In this document: in pieces, positions 1 to 8,589 of the stretch
How the letters are laid out: each line of letters opens with the position of its first letter
How positions within the stretch are numbered: position 1 is the first letter of the stretch
Source: Eubacteriales bacterium
Lineage (GTDB): Bacteria > Bacillota > Clostridia > Oscillospirales > Oscillospiraceae
DNA length: 64,000 bases
Assembly (NCBI GenBank): GCA_030536255.1
Contig: JAUNQI010000002.1
Location: 1-64,000, forward strand
Reading direction: 5' to 3'
Program-made: the position numbers and the translations under genes
The notes under the pieces: generated by a model
What the model saw: the letters and a program-made list of their open reading frames with translations, nothing else
What the model was told of the DNA's origin: nothing
The model's database searches: none

Positions 1-18
1 GGTCAATGCCAACACTTA

Positions 19-50
19 AGCCTCTGTCAAAGACAGAGGCTTTTCTCTTT
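19..50 (+). terminator. Rho-independent terminator
   Basis: A 9-bp perfect stem (AGCCTCTGT / ACAGAGGCT) with a short loop is followed by TTTTCTCTTTT on the plus strand. It probably ends a gene lying left of the window. Confidence 0.7.
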
Positions 51-118
51 TCGTTTTATTTATTCTTTTTTGAATTGCTGTTGGAGAATGTAATTTTTTA
101 TTTGTATTTAGAGGATAT

Positions 119-168
119 AAAAACAGGTCTCGAGTTTCAGAGCTGAAACCTGAGATCTGTTTTTTGTT
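119..168 (-). terminator. Terminator of the mutL-to-rluD operon
   Basis: A long, nearly perfect stem (arms 122-140 and 143-161, with G-T pairs) is flanked by A and T runs on both sides, so it could work in both directions. It lies just past the last minus-strand gene of the operon and marks its end. Confidence 0.75.
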
Positions 169-196
169 GAATGCTTGAGAGTATATTCCAGGAAGC

Positions 197-406
197 TTAT
201 TTCTTCCTTTTCTTCTTTGCGTAAGAAAACATAAAGATCACGATTGCAATCAGGCCGAGAATTACAGCGATTCCTAGAATAGAATTTATAACGCTGCCGA
301 CAAGAGCAAAGGTTCCCCTGATGATCTTCGTTACTACGACAGCGACGAGGATCAGAAATGCAATACCGATGCAGGCGGATAATAATTTTCTTGCTTTTTT
401 CATCAT
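197..406 (-). CDS. Small membrane protein, function unknown
   Basis: Encodes about 69 residues: a basic N-terminus (MKKARK), two hydrophobic segments separated by a short turn, and a Lys/Arg-rich C-terminus (KKKRKK). This fits a two-pass inner-membrane protein. The frame is open back to an ATG at 415 that abuts the rluD stop, but a GGAG sits six bases before the ATG at 406, so 406 is preferred. It is the last gene of the minus-strand operon, just before the terminator. I do not recognise a family and the sequence offers no function. Confidence 0.55.
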   Translation of the reverse strand: MMKKARKLLSACIGIAFLILVAVVVTKIIRGTFALVGSVINSILGIAVILGLIAIVIFMFSYAKKKRKK

Positions 407-415
407 TAACTCCAT

Positions 416-1417
416 TCAGCTGATCGTATTTCCGAGTTTCCCTAGGACCTCGGTAAAATAGTCTGGAAGAGAGACGTCCAGCTCCATTTTTTCTTTTGTG
501 TCCGGATGAATAAACTGCAGATGAGAAGCATGAAGGCATTGTCCTTCTAGGCCTTTTTCTGGAGACTTCGCACCATAGACTCCGTCTCCGAGCAACGGGT
601 GACCAATACTTGCCATATGAACGCGGATCTGATGTGTGCGGCCGGTTTCAAGCTTACACTGAATATGAGTAAAGTCTTTATAAGTATCAATGACCTTCCA
701 GCGTGTAACGGCATTACGGGAATTCTTCTCCGTTACTGCCATGCGCTTGCGGTCATTCGGGTCTCTTCCAACCGGTTTATCAATGATGCCTTCTGAATCT
801 CTAAATCTGCCATGCACAACTGCATCATAGATTCTGGATAACGACCTGTCTGCCAGCTGTGCGGAAAGAAATTGATGTGCATAGTCATTTTTCGCAACGA
901 TCAGGAGACCGGAGGTATCTTTGTCTATTCTGTGTACGATTCCGGGTCTCTTTTCCCCTCCGATTCCGGATAGTGAATCTCCGCAATGATACATCAGCGC
1001 GTTGACCAACGTTCCGTCCGGATGGCCAGGAGCAGGATGTACGACAAGTCCACGCTGCTTATTGATAACGATTACGGAGTTATCTTCATAAATAATATCC
1101 AGAGGAATATTCTGCGGTATGAGAGGAACTTCAGATACTTCCGGAAGAATCACACGAAAAATATCCCCGGAAGAACATTTATAGTTCTTGCGAACAGGAA
1201 CAAATGTACTGTTAGACAATGTATCGGCAGAAATATCGTCTTCGAGCACAGCAGAAGATAATACCTTTCCTGCTGAACTATGAACAAGCATTACACAGTC
1301 TGTTTCTATCAGCTTTTGTGCTGCACTTCTGGATAAATCGTCTATATTACGAGCAAGGAGAGCATCGATTCTCTCTCCGCTCTCCATTGCTTTGATAAAG
1401 ATTAATTCTTCATCCAT
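416..1417 (-). CDS. rluD: Pseudouridine synthase, RluA/RluD family
   Basis: A 333-residue RNA uridine isomerase, probably acting on 23S rRNA. The N-terminal part resembles an S4 RNA-binding domain (about residues 13-95) and seems to carry a roughly 25-residue insertion compared with a minimal S4 fold. The catalytic signature HRIDKDTSG is at 162-170, with the expected nucleophile Asp165, followed by a typical GRTHQIRVH segment. It starts two bases after the lspA stop; lspA-rluD linkage is common in Firmicutes. Several RluD-like paralogues exist in these bacteria, so the exact target uridine is not certain. Confidence 0.92.
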   Translation of the reverse strand: MDEELIFIKAMESGERIDALLARNIDDLSRSAAQKLIETDCVMLVHSSAGKVLSSAVLEDDISADTLSNSTFVPVRKNYKCSSGDIFRVILPEVSEVPLIPQNIPLDIIYEDNSVIVINKQRGLVVHPAPGHPDGTLVNALMYHCGDSLSGIGGEKRPGIVHRIDKDTSGLLIVAKNDYAHQFLSAQLADRSLSRIYDAVVHGRFRDSEGIIDKPVGRDPNDRKRMAVTEKNSRNAVTRWKVIDTYKDFTHIQCKLETGRTHQIRVHMASIGHPLLGDGVYGAKSPEKGLEGQCLHASHLQFIHPDTKEKMELDVSLPDYFTEVLGKLGNTIS

Positions 1418-1419
1418 TA

Positions 1420-2658
1420 TTATTTAAATTCATTCAGGATATCGTCCAGACTAAAGTCTGAAGAAGAGAAATTCTTGCTTACTTCCTTAACAGCGGAATT
1501 CACATCGGATACGGAAGGCTTCTTTTCAGTTTCCGTAAAGGTATTAAATTCAGCTTTTTCAGAAGCACGAGCGTTTGCCTGTTCCCATTCTGCAAAGGGA
1601 TTGCTCGGATCATATACAGGGACTTTTGTTTCTGCCTGTGGGGCGACCCGTTTCTGAGCGGTACCGGAGGATGACGGAGCTTTACGCTGTGCTGTTGACG
1701 CTGCGGCCGGAGCCGTTTTACGCTGTCTCTGGGCCGGAGCTTCAGAAGAAAGCATCTTTTCTATATCGAGTTCTTCAGAAGTTTTCCGAGTGGCTTCCAC
1801 TCTCTGTGTCCTCTTAACCTGAGGTGCTGCAGCTTCCTCCTGAGAAGAGGGTCTGCGCTGACGCGACTGAGAAGGCGCAGTTTCCTGAGCTGCTGCCGGA
1901 CGCGGACGTTTTTGCTGGGGAGCTTCCTCAGTAGCAGCTGCTGGTTTACGTTTGTACGCATTTGCAGCGGCTGCTGCGGACTTATTTGTACGGCGAACAG
2001 GCATATCTTCTTCATCATACTCGTCGTCATCATAATCGTCTTGTGCTCTCTTAGAGGAGGCTTTTTTCGCCGGCGCACGCTTAGCAGGACGGTCGTCATC
2101 GTCATAATCATCGTTCCGGCGAGAAGACTTCTTTATCGGCTCGCGTCTTGGACGGTCATATTCCTCATAATCAATCTCGTCAAATTCATCTTCGTCGACT
2201 TCACGCTGCTTCTCTCCGCCGAAAAGAATATACAGAATAAAGGCTATACAAAATACCGTAATAAATATATCTGCTACGTTGAATACGGCAAAGTCGAAAA
2301 TTTCCACTTTGAACATATCAATGACAAAGCCGTAGCGGATACGGTCGATCATATTTGACAGACCACCGGCAGTTACAAGAACGAGGCACCATCTTCCAAA
2401 CTTTCCGGATATAAAATGCGTTGCAAGTGCTATGACAACCAGCAAGGCGAAAACACCGGTAAGAACAATGAACCATACCCTTGCACCGCTGCCGCTCAGA
2501 AAACTAAAAGCAGCGCCATCATTCTGAACTCTGACAAGGCTGATGATCCCGGGAATCAGAGGTCTGGAAGGATTTGTCCAGTTGATATTTCTATCGACCC
2601 AGAATTTTACCAGTTGGTCAAATATTATGACCAGCATTCCGATAATTGAATATAGCAT
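1420..2658 (-). CDS. lspA: Signal peptidase II with long charged C-terminal tail
   Basis: Prolipoprotein signal peptidase, the membrane aspartyl protease that removes signal peptides from diacylated prolipoproteins. Residues 1-147 form the normal four-helix enzyme: QNDGAAFSFL near 46-54, NMIDR at 102-106, and the probable catalytic pair Asp114 (VID) and Asp130 (NVAD). The usual protein is about 160 residues; this one has 412. Residues 148-412 are low-complexity: acidic DD/DE tracts alternating with Lys/Arg/Ala/Pro/Gln-rich stretches, ending in SLDDILNEFK. The tail is in frame with no internal start of note, so it looks like a real extension, probably disordered and cytoplasmic. Its function is unknown. 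Confidence 0.93.
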   Translation of the reverse strand: MLYSIIGMLVIIFDQLVKFWVDRNINWTNPSRPLIPGIISLVRVQNDGAAFSFLSGSGARVWFIVLTGVFALLVVIALATHFISGKFGRWCLVLVTAGGLSNMIDRIRYGFVIDMFKVEIFDFAVFNVADIFITVFCIAFILYILFGGEKQREVDEDEFDEIDYEEYDRPRREPIKKSSRRNDDYDDDDRPAKRAPAKKASSKRAQDDYDDDEYDEEDMPVRRTNKSAAAAANAYKRKPAAATEEAPQQKRPRPAAAQETAPSQSRQRRPSSQEEAAAPQVKRTQRVEATRKTSEELDIEKMLSSEAPAQRQRKTAPAAASTAQRKAPSSSGTAQKRVAPQAETKVPVYDPSNPFAEWEQANARASEKAEFNTFTETEKKPSVSDVNSAVKEVSKNFSSSDFSLDDILNEFK

Positions 2659-2721
2659 AAATTGATTCCGTCCTTTCAGGAGGGATTTTTTCAGAGGAAA
2701 ATCACGCGAAAAGAATAAATA

Positions 2722-5520
2722 TTAATTAATAGAAGAAACTACACGGGCACAACGGGGGCAAAGACCTGTTTCAGGATCTGCATTCTTGGAATGTGCCCAG
2801 CAACGAGGACATTTAACACCGGATGCTTCAGAAACAACGATCTTTAATCCGGGATTCTTTACACCACTGCCGGAAATGCCGTCTGAAGATCCGTTATCCC
2901 CGACAAGGCATTCGGAAACGATGAAAAGTTCGGAAAGATTCATCGTCTTAATAGCATTTATGCTGTCTTCAGCTTCAGCTCCCTCCGCAGCAAGAGAAAC
3001 AGAGGCTTCCAGAGGCTTACCGATCCGCTTTTCGGCACGAGCAGCTTCAAGAACGGCGTTTACATCGTCACGGACAGCGATGAGCTTATCCCACTTTGCC
3101 ATTTCAGCTTCGCCAAGAGAATAAGCGGTGAACGGTTTATCCATGCAGTTCAGGACAACATTGCGGGCATCATCGGATTTGCTGTGCGGCATAGCGAGCC
3201 AGATCTCGTCGCAGGTGAAGGCGAGGATCGGGGCAAACATCTTTGTCATGCTGCTGAGAATGAGATAAAGAGCAGTCTGGGCGCTGCGGCGCTCGAGAGA
3301 ATCCTTTCCTTCGCAGTAGAGCCTGTCTTTAATGATATCAAGATAGAAGCTGGAAAGCTCAACAACACAGAAATCATTGATCGCATGGGAAATAAGATGG
3401 AATTCATAATTTGCATAGTATCCGGCTACATCTTCAATCAGCTGATTGAGCTTCGTGATTGCCCAACGGTCAAGCTCAAGCATATCTTCCGGAGCAACCA
3501 GATTATCTGCATCGAATTCAGCCAGATTGCCCAGACAGTAACGTGCAGTATTGCGGAACTTCAGATACTGCTGGCTGAGCTGCTTGAAGATCTCTTTACT
3601 GCAGCGGACATCTACATGATAATCACAGGAACCTGCCCACAGACGGACAAGATCAGCACCAAACTCTTCATAGAGCTCTGCGGGATCGACGCCGTTGCCG
3701 AGAGATTTATGCATAGCCTTGCCTTCTCCGTCGACAGTCCAGCCATGAGTGATACACTCTTTATAAGGAGCGCCCATTTCAAGAGCACCGACAGCAACAA
3801 GAAGAGAACTCTGGAACCAGCCGCGGTACTGGTCTCCACCTTCGAAGTATATATCTGCAGGCCAGAAGCCCTGATCGCGCTTCATTGCGGCATAATGAGT
3901 AGAGCCGGAATCAAACCAGCCGTCAAGAGTATCCGTTTCCTTGGTGAAGTGTTTGCCTCCGCAGTGCGGGCACACAAATTCATTCGGAAGAATTTCTTCC
4001 GCTTCTTTTTCAAACCAGGCATTGCTGCCTTCTTTTTCGAAGAGAGAAGCGACAGCTTCAATGGACTCGTCTGTTACGACAGGCTTATGGCAGTCCTCAC
4101 AGTAGAATACAGGAATAGGAAGACCCCAGCGGCGCTGACGGGAAATACACCAGTCGGCACGCTCACGAATCATGGAAGCCATTCTGTCCTTGCCCCATTC
4201 GGGAAGCCAGCGGACATTTTCACAAGCGGATACTGCATCCTCTTTGAAGGAATCCACAGAGCAGAACCACTGTTCCGTTGCGCGGAAGATGATCGGGCTC
4301 TTGCAGCGCCAGCAGTGAGGATAGCTGTGGACGATTTCTTCAGAAGCGAACAGAACACCGCTTTCTTTCATATCATTGAGAATGATGGGGTTGGATTCAT
4401 CGGTTTTCAGTCCGGCATATTTTCCGGCATAATCGGTATGACGACCCTGATCGTCAACAGGAACGACCATTTCCATACCGTAACGCATACAAGTCTGATA
4501 GTCATCTGCACCGAAGCCGGGAGCAGTATGGACACAGCCGGTACCGGAATCCATCGTGACGTAATCTGCGAGAAGCAGACGGGAGGTCTTATCGATGAAG
4601 GGATGCTTTGCAAGCATATTCTCAAAGAAGGAGCCCGGATGAGTCTCAATGATTTCATAGGAATCAAATCCGCCGATATGCATGACCTTATCGGTAAGGG
4701 CTTCTGCCATGATGTAGATCTCACCGTTGGGAGCCTTGACAAGAACATACTGTTCTACAGGATTGAGAGCAATGGCAAGGTTGCCGGGGAGAGTCCAGAT
4801 CGTTGTGGTCCAGATTACGAAGTAAAGCTTGCTGTGATCAATATGGCCGAGCTTGCCGAGATCGTCGTGCATCGGGAACTTTACATATACGGTTGTACAC
4901 GGATCATCCTGATATTCGATTTCTGCTTCAGCAAGAGCGGTTTCGTCCTTAGCACACCAGTAAACAGGCTTCAGACCTTTATAAATATGTCCGTTTTTAT
5001 ACATCTTACCGAAAATACGGATCTCATCGGCCTCAAAGCCCTTATCCATTGTTTTGTAAGGATGCTCCCAGTCGCCAATGACACCGAGACGTTTAAATCC
5101 CTGACGCTGGATATCAATATATTTTTCGGCATATGCTTGGCAGGCACTACGGAAATCTGCAACGCTCATTGCCTTATGATTGAGCTTCTGCTCTTTAATA
5201 ATGGCAGATTCAATCGGCATTCCATGGTTATCCCAGCCGGGGATATACGGAGTCCAGTATCCGCGCATAGCGTAGGAACGGACGATGAAGTCTTTAATTG
5301 CCTTGTTCAGAGCATGACCCATGTGAATGGAGCCATTGGAGAACGGAGGACCGTCATGCAGAGAAAAGCGAGGATTCCCCTCATTCTTTTTCAGCATTTC
5401 GTTGTAAACATCAAGTTCTTCCCATTTTTTCAGCATTTCAGGCTCACGTTTTGGAAGACCTGCACGCATGGGGAAGTCAGTTTTTGGGAGATTTAAGGTT
5501 GAATTGTAATCTTGTGCCAT
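2722..5520 (-). CDS. ileS: Isoleucyl-tRNA synthetase
   Basis: A 932-residue class I synthetase that charges tRNA-Ile. The HIGH motif appears as HMGH at 66-69, the KMSKS loop as AMHKS at 602-606, and the C-terminus has a zinc-type CPRCW...CPRC pair. The editing domain lies in between (about 190-400). Length and order fit the bacterial type. It sits between divIVA and lspA as in many Gram-positives. Only 71 bases separate it from divIVA, too little for a T-box leader, so expression probably follows the operon. Confidence 0.97.
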   Translation of the reverse strand: MAQDYNSTLNLPKTDFPMRAGLPKREPEMLKKWEELDVYNEMLKKNEGNPRFSLHDGPPFSNGSIHMGHALNKAIKDFIVRSYAMRGYWTPYIPGWDNHGMPIESAIIKEQKLNHKAMSVADFRSACQAYAEKYIDIQRQGFKRLGVIGDWEHPYKTMDKGFEADEIRIFGKMYKNGHIYKGLKPVYWCAKDETALAEAEIEYQDDPCTTVYVKFPMHDDLGKLGHIDHSKLYFVIWTTTIWTLPGNLAIALNPVEQYVLVKAPNGEIYIMAEALTDKVMHIGGFDSYEIIETHPGSFFENMLAKHPFIDKTSRLLLADYVTMDSGTGCVHTAPGFGADDYQTCMRYGMEMVVPVDDQGRHTDYAGKYAGLKTDESNPIILNDMKESGVLFASEEIVHSYPHCWRCKSPIIFRATEQWFCSVDSFKEDAVSACENVRWLPEWGKDRMASMIRERADWCISRQRRWGLPIPVFYCEDCHKPVVTDESIEAVASLFEKEGSNAWFEKEAEEILPNEFVCPHCGGKHFTKETDTLDGWFDSGSTHYAAMKRDQGFWPADIYFEGGDQYRGWFQSSLLVAVGALEMGAPYKECITHGWTVDGEGKAMHKSLGNGVDPAELYEEFGADLVRLWAGSCDYHVDVRCSKEIFKQLSQQYLKFRNTARYCLGNLAEFDADNLVAPEDMLELDRWAITKLNQLIEDVAGYYANYEFHLISHAINDFCVVELSSFYLDIIKDRLYCEGKDSLERRSAQTALYLILSSMTKMFAPILAFTCDEIWLAMPHSKSDDARNVVLNCMDKPFTAYSLGEAEMAKWDKLIAVRDDVNAVLEAARAEKRIGKPLEASVSLAAEGAEAEDSINAIKTMNLSELFIVSECLVGDNGSSDGISGSGVKNPGLKIVVSEASGVKCPRCWAHSKNADPETGLCPRCARVVSSIN

Positions 5521-5591
5521 ATAATCAGGGCTCCTTTAAAATCAATGAGGGCACGCTGAGATGCGCGCCCATCGTACTATGCAGTGAAATA

Positions 5592-6305
5592 TCAGATGCT
5601 GAAGGGCTGTGTGCTGTCAAAATCCTTTTCGGAGTCAGCATTGTCCGCGTCCACATCAAGGTCAAGATCCATTTTTACAGACGGTTCCGGCTTGATTTTT
5701 GATACGGAGGCATCGATCTTACGGACAGCGGCATCTACATCAGCTACAGCGCGAGCGGCTCTTTCAGCGGAACGGGCACGCCTTGCAGCTTCAGAAGATT
5801 TTTCCTTCACCTGTTCCTGAGCCGGAGCTGCAGGAGCGGCAGCGGGAGTTTCGAGAGTAGCATTGCTTATATTTTCAATGTTCTTGAGCTGAGCATTGCA
5901 CATTGCGCGGATACCGTCAAGGAATTTTGCGGATGCGGCCTGAGCTGCTGCAAGACGCTTTTCTTCATAATCCGTCTTTTCGGTGATTCCACCGAGCTTT
6001 TCCTCAACCTGACGGTTTGCTTCGGCGATCATGTTGTCAGCCTTTTCACGTGCTTCAGATTCTATCTGCTGAGCAAGCTTCTGAGCGGAAAGAATAGACT
6101 GATTCAGAGCGGACTCATTGCTGCGGTACTCTTCTATTTTGTCAACAAGCACCTTCATTTTGCTTTTCAGTACGGAAGTTTCCTTCTGAGTGCTTGTGAG
6201 CTCATCAGCGAGTTCCTCAAGAAAATCATCGACCTCGGCCATGTCATATCCGCCGAATTTGGACTTCTCAAAAGTTTTTTCACGAATATCCTGAGCAGTA
6301 ATCAT
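5592..6305 (-). CDS. divIVA: DivIVA-domain cell division protein
   Basis: A 237-residue protein beginning with the DivIVA membrane-binding region (ITAQDIREKTF, then GGYDMAEVDDFL around 18-30) and a coiled-coil-rich middle. An Ala/Pro-rich linker and an acidic, Ser/Asp-rich C-terminus follow. DivIVA proteins gather at curved membrane near septa and poles and recruit division or wall factors. It lies between sepF and ileS, its normal place in the Gram-positive division cluster. Coiled-coil length and tail vary widely in this family, so only the general role is certain. Confidence 0.9.
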   Translation of the reverse strand: MITAQDIREKTFEKSKFGGYDMAEVDDFLEELADELTSTQKETSVLKSKMKVLVDKIEEYRSNESALNQSILSAQKLAQQIESEAREKADNMIAEANRQVEEKLGGITEKTDYEEKRLAAAQAASAKFLDGIRAMCNAQLKNIENISNATLETPAAAPAAPAQEQVKEKSSEAARRARSAERAARAVADVDAAVRKIDASVSKIKPEPSVKMDLDLDVDADNADSEKDFDSTQPFSI

Positions 6306-6340
6306 GTTTTTGTTCCTTTCAGATTGAAAAATGTCAATTT

Positions 6341-6892
6341 TTAATAATCAAATTCATCAGAGCTGCCTTTGGAAGGCTGAGCGTCGAGCAAATCTACATT
6401 TTCAGGGGAAATAAAATAGGTTTTTGCCGAAACAGGAGTGATCTTTCCGTTGACAGCAAACGCAATACCAGACATAAAATCAAGAAGCCTGCGGGCTGTA
6501 TCGGAAGGAAGCTCTTCGAGAGACATAATAAGGCTTTTCCCTTGCTCGAGATAGTTGACCAGCTCTCCGGCTTCGTCAAAATCAGTGGGATTAAATCTTA
6601 TAACGGACTGATCATTTCCGGATGATACAGGCTTTTTCGGAGCTCTTGCGGGTTTCTGACGGGACTCTCCGAAATTTCCAAAGATACTGCCTGACGCGGC
6701 AACTTTCGGACGTTTTGCGGCAGGCTCGGGAGCGGAAGAAGGCTCTTCGGCAAAGGTGGATTCAAACTGAAGCTGAGCTGCGTCTGCCGGAGAAGAGCTC
6801 TGCGGCTGAAAAGCTCCGTCTGCTCCTTCAAAAAAGTCATTTTCATCTTCGTACGGTTGGGTGAGTTTTCTGAGTTCATCCATTAAACCCAT
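6341..6892 (-). CDS. sepF: Cell division protein SepF
   Basis: A 183-residue FtsZ-associated protein. The N-terminus (MGLMDELRKL) matches the SepF amphipathic membrane-targeting helix. An Ala/Pro/Ser-rich linker follows, and the C-terminal SepF/DUF552 fold spans about 100-170 (SVIRFNPTDFDEAGELVNYL, then RRLLDFMSG). It would tether FtsZ filaments to the membrane. It lies between yggS and divIVA. The yggT and ylmH genes often found between sepF and divIVA in this cluster are absent. Confidence 0.93.
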   Translation of the reverse strand: MGLMDELRKLTQPYEDENDFFEGADGAFQPQSSSPADAAQLQFESTFAEEPSSAPEPAAKRPKVAASGSIFGNFGESRQKPARAPKKPVSSGNDQSVIRFNPTDFDEAGELVNYLEQGKSLIMSLEELPSDTARRLLDFMSGIAFAVNGKITPVSAKTYFISPENVDLLDAQPSKGSSDEFDY

Positions 6893-6943
6893 AATATTGC
6901 CTCCGGGAAAAATTGCACTTTCAAGCGCTTAATATCTTTTCTG

Positions 6944-7657
6944 TTATTTACTGTAATTACGCGGACCGAAGATCGCTGTACCAACGCGGACCATATTACT
7001 GCCGCATTTAATGGCTTCCGTATAATCACGGCTCATACCCATGGACAAAAAGTCCATACTGCTATTATCGTATTTTTTCGCTCCGATGTCAATAAAAAGC
7101 TGTTGCATTCGGGCAAAAAATGGGTGATTTTCTTCCGGCTTTTCACATATCGGAGGAATCGCCATTAATCCCCGGACCTTGATCCCTTTCAGGGCCTGCG
7201 CAGAATCGAGAATATCAGAAATCTCTGATGGAGAAAACCCGGATTTTGTTTCTTCTGCGCCGATATTGATTTCCAGAAGAACGTCCTGAATCATATTTTT
7301 TGACTCGGCAATTCGGGAAACAGTCTCGAGAAGAGACAAGCTGTCGATACCGTGGATCAGAGATGCCAGACCGACAACATTTTTGACTTTGTTTTTCTGG
7401 AGATGACCAATAAAATGAAGATCACAGCCGGCATATGCACCGAGAGCGTTTTTCTCCAGCATTTCCTGAACCCGATTTTCTCCGAAGACGGATATACCTG
7501 CGGCTGCAGAAAGCCGAACAGTTTCCGCCGGGTTCATTTTGCTTGCGGCAACTAAGGTAATTTCGGAAGGATCTCTTCCGCAGAGATCGGCCGCAGCGGA
7601 AATTTCATCCAATACATGTTTTACATTTTCAGTGATATTGATATACGGATCATTCAT
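6944..7657 (-). CDS. yggS: YggS-family PLP homeostasis protein
   Basis: A 237-residue pyridoxal-phosphate-binding protein of the YggS/PLPBP family, which buffers free PLP and affects amino-acid and keto-acid pools; no enzyme reaction is firmly assigned. The PLP lysine is expected at Lys40 in VAASKM, and other family segments include GENRVQE, FIGHLQKNK and LSMGMSRDY. Its stop overlaps the miaA-side gene junction (ATGA-type overlap with the upstream gene), and sepF follows, an order shared by many Firmicutes. Confidence 0.94.
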   Translation of the reverse strand: MNDPYINITENVKHVLDEISAAADLCGRDPSEITLVAASKMNPAETVRLSAAAGISVFGENRVQEMLEKNALGAYAGCDLHFIGHLQKNKVKNVVGLASLIHGIDSLSLLETVSRIAESKNMIQDVLLEINIGAEETKSGFSPSEISDILDSAQALKGIKVRGLMAIPPICEKPEENHPFFARMQQLFIDIGAKKYDNSSMDFLSMGMSRDYTEAIKCGSNMVRVGTAIFGPRNYSK

Positions 7658-8589
7658 TTCAGAAACTCCTTTGCTGCAGAAAGGGCAATTTCGCGGATAT
7701 CTGATGTTTCTGCTGAATCATGATAAAGCCTGAAAGCTTCAGCATGCCTGTTGAACCACGTAAGCTGACGCTTAGCATATCGTCTGCTTGCCTGCTTTAT
7801 CAGATCTGTGGCTTCAGGCAGAGAAAAGCTACCGTCAAGATGCTGAGCAGTTTCTTTATATCCGATGGCCTGCATGGCGGTACATTCAGCAGACAGACCG
7901 GATTCCAGCAGCGCTTTTACTTCGCTGACAAGACCGGATGACATCATTTCATCAACACGGAGATCGATTCTGTTATACAGCAGACTCCGATCTGTAAATC
8001 CGGGAATCATATAAAGCGATGAATATCTGGGAGGAATGCTTTTTGTGCGCTCATCATGCGCGGTTATTGTTTCTCCGCTCAGAATGTATACTTCAAAAGC
8101 CCGGACAATGCGTTTTTTATCGGAAGCATGCAGAATAGAAGCACGCTCGGGATCGAATTCTTTCAGATCGGAAAGCATTTTCTCTCCGCCGGAATTATCA
8201 TACCGGCTGTTCAGCTCTTCCCGGAGACTTTCGCTTCCGTCATATTCTCCGAAATCCCGTCCGGAAAGCAGAGAGTCAATATACAACCCTGTTCCGCCGG
8301 TTATGACGGGAACCTTACCACGGGATAGAATATCTTCACAGCAGGCGGAAGCTTCTTCCACGTAACGGGCTACGGAATAATTTTCTCCCGGATCGACAAT
8401 ATCGATCATGTGATGAGGGACGATTGCCTGCTCTTCTGGTGTTGCTTTTGCTGTGCCGATATCCATCCTACGGTAGATCTGCATGGAGTCTGCAGACACG
8501 ATTTCACCGCCGAGCCGGAGAGCAAGATCAAGGGACAGAGCGGTTTTTCCCGAAGCGGTAGGACCTGCTATTACAATTACTTTGTTCAT
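7654..8589 (-). CDS. miaA: tRNA dimethylallyltransferase
   Basis: A 311-residue enzyme that adds a dimethylallyl group to N6 of A37 in tRNAs reading UNN codons. The P-loop GPTASGKT is at 9-16 and the family signature SADSMQIYR at about 34-42, followed by GGTGLYI and the C-terminal ASRRYAKRQLTWF. It overlaps mutL upstream and yggS downstream by four bases each, indicating coupled translation. MiaB, which acts on the product of this reaction, is encoded divergently next door. Confidence 0.96.
   Translation of the reverse strand: MNKVIVIAGPTASGKTALSLDLALRLGGEIVSADSMQIYRRMDIGTAKATPEEQAIVPHHMIDIVDPGENYSVARYVEEASACCEDILSRGKVPVITGGTGLYIDSLLSGRDFGEYDGSESLREELNSRYDNSGGEKMLSDLKEFDPERASILHASDKKRIVRAFEVYILSGETITAHDERTKSIPPRYSSLYMIPGFTDRSLLYNRIDLRVDEMMSSGLVSEVKALLESGLSAECTAMQAIGYKETAQHLDGSFSLPEATDLIKQASRRYAKRQLTWFNRHAEAFRLYHDSAETSDIREIALSAAKEFLK

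Noticed and set aside
3184..5496. A 770-codon open frame on the plus strand, antisense to ileS
   Set aside because: It is a codon-bias shadow of a well-supported ileS gene and shows no domain or ribosome binding site.
5521..5591. T-box riboswitch before ileS
   Set aside because: Only 71 bases separate ileS from divIVA, too short for a T-box leader, and no specifier hairpin is visible.
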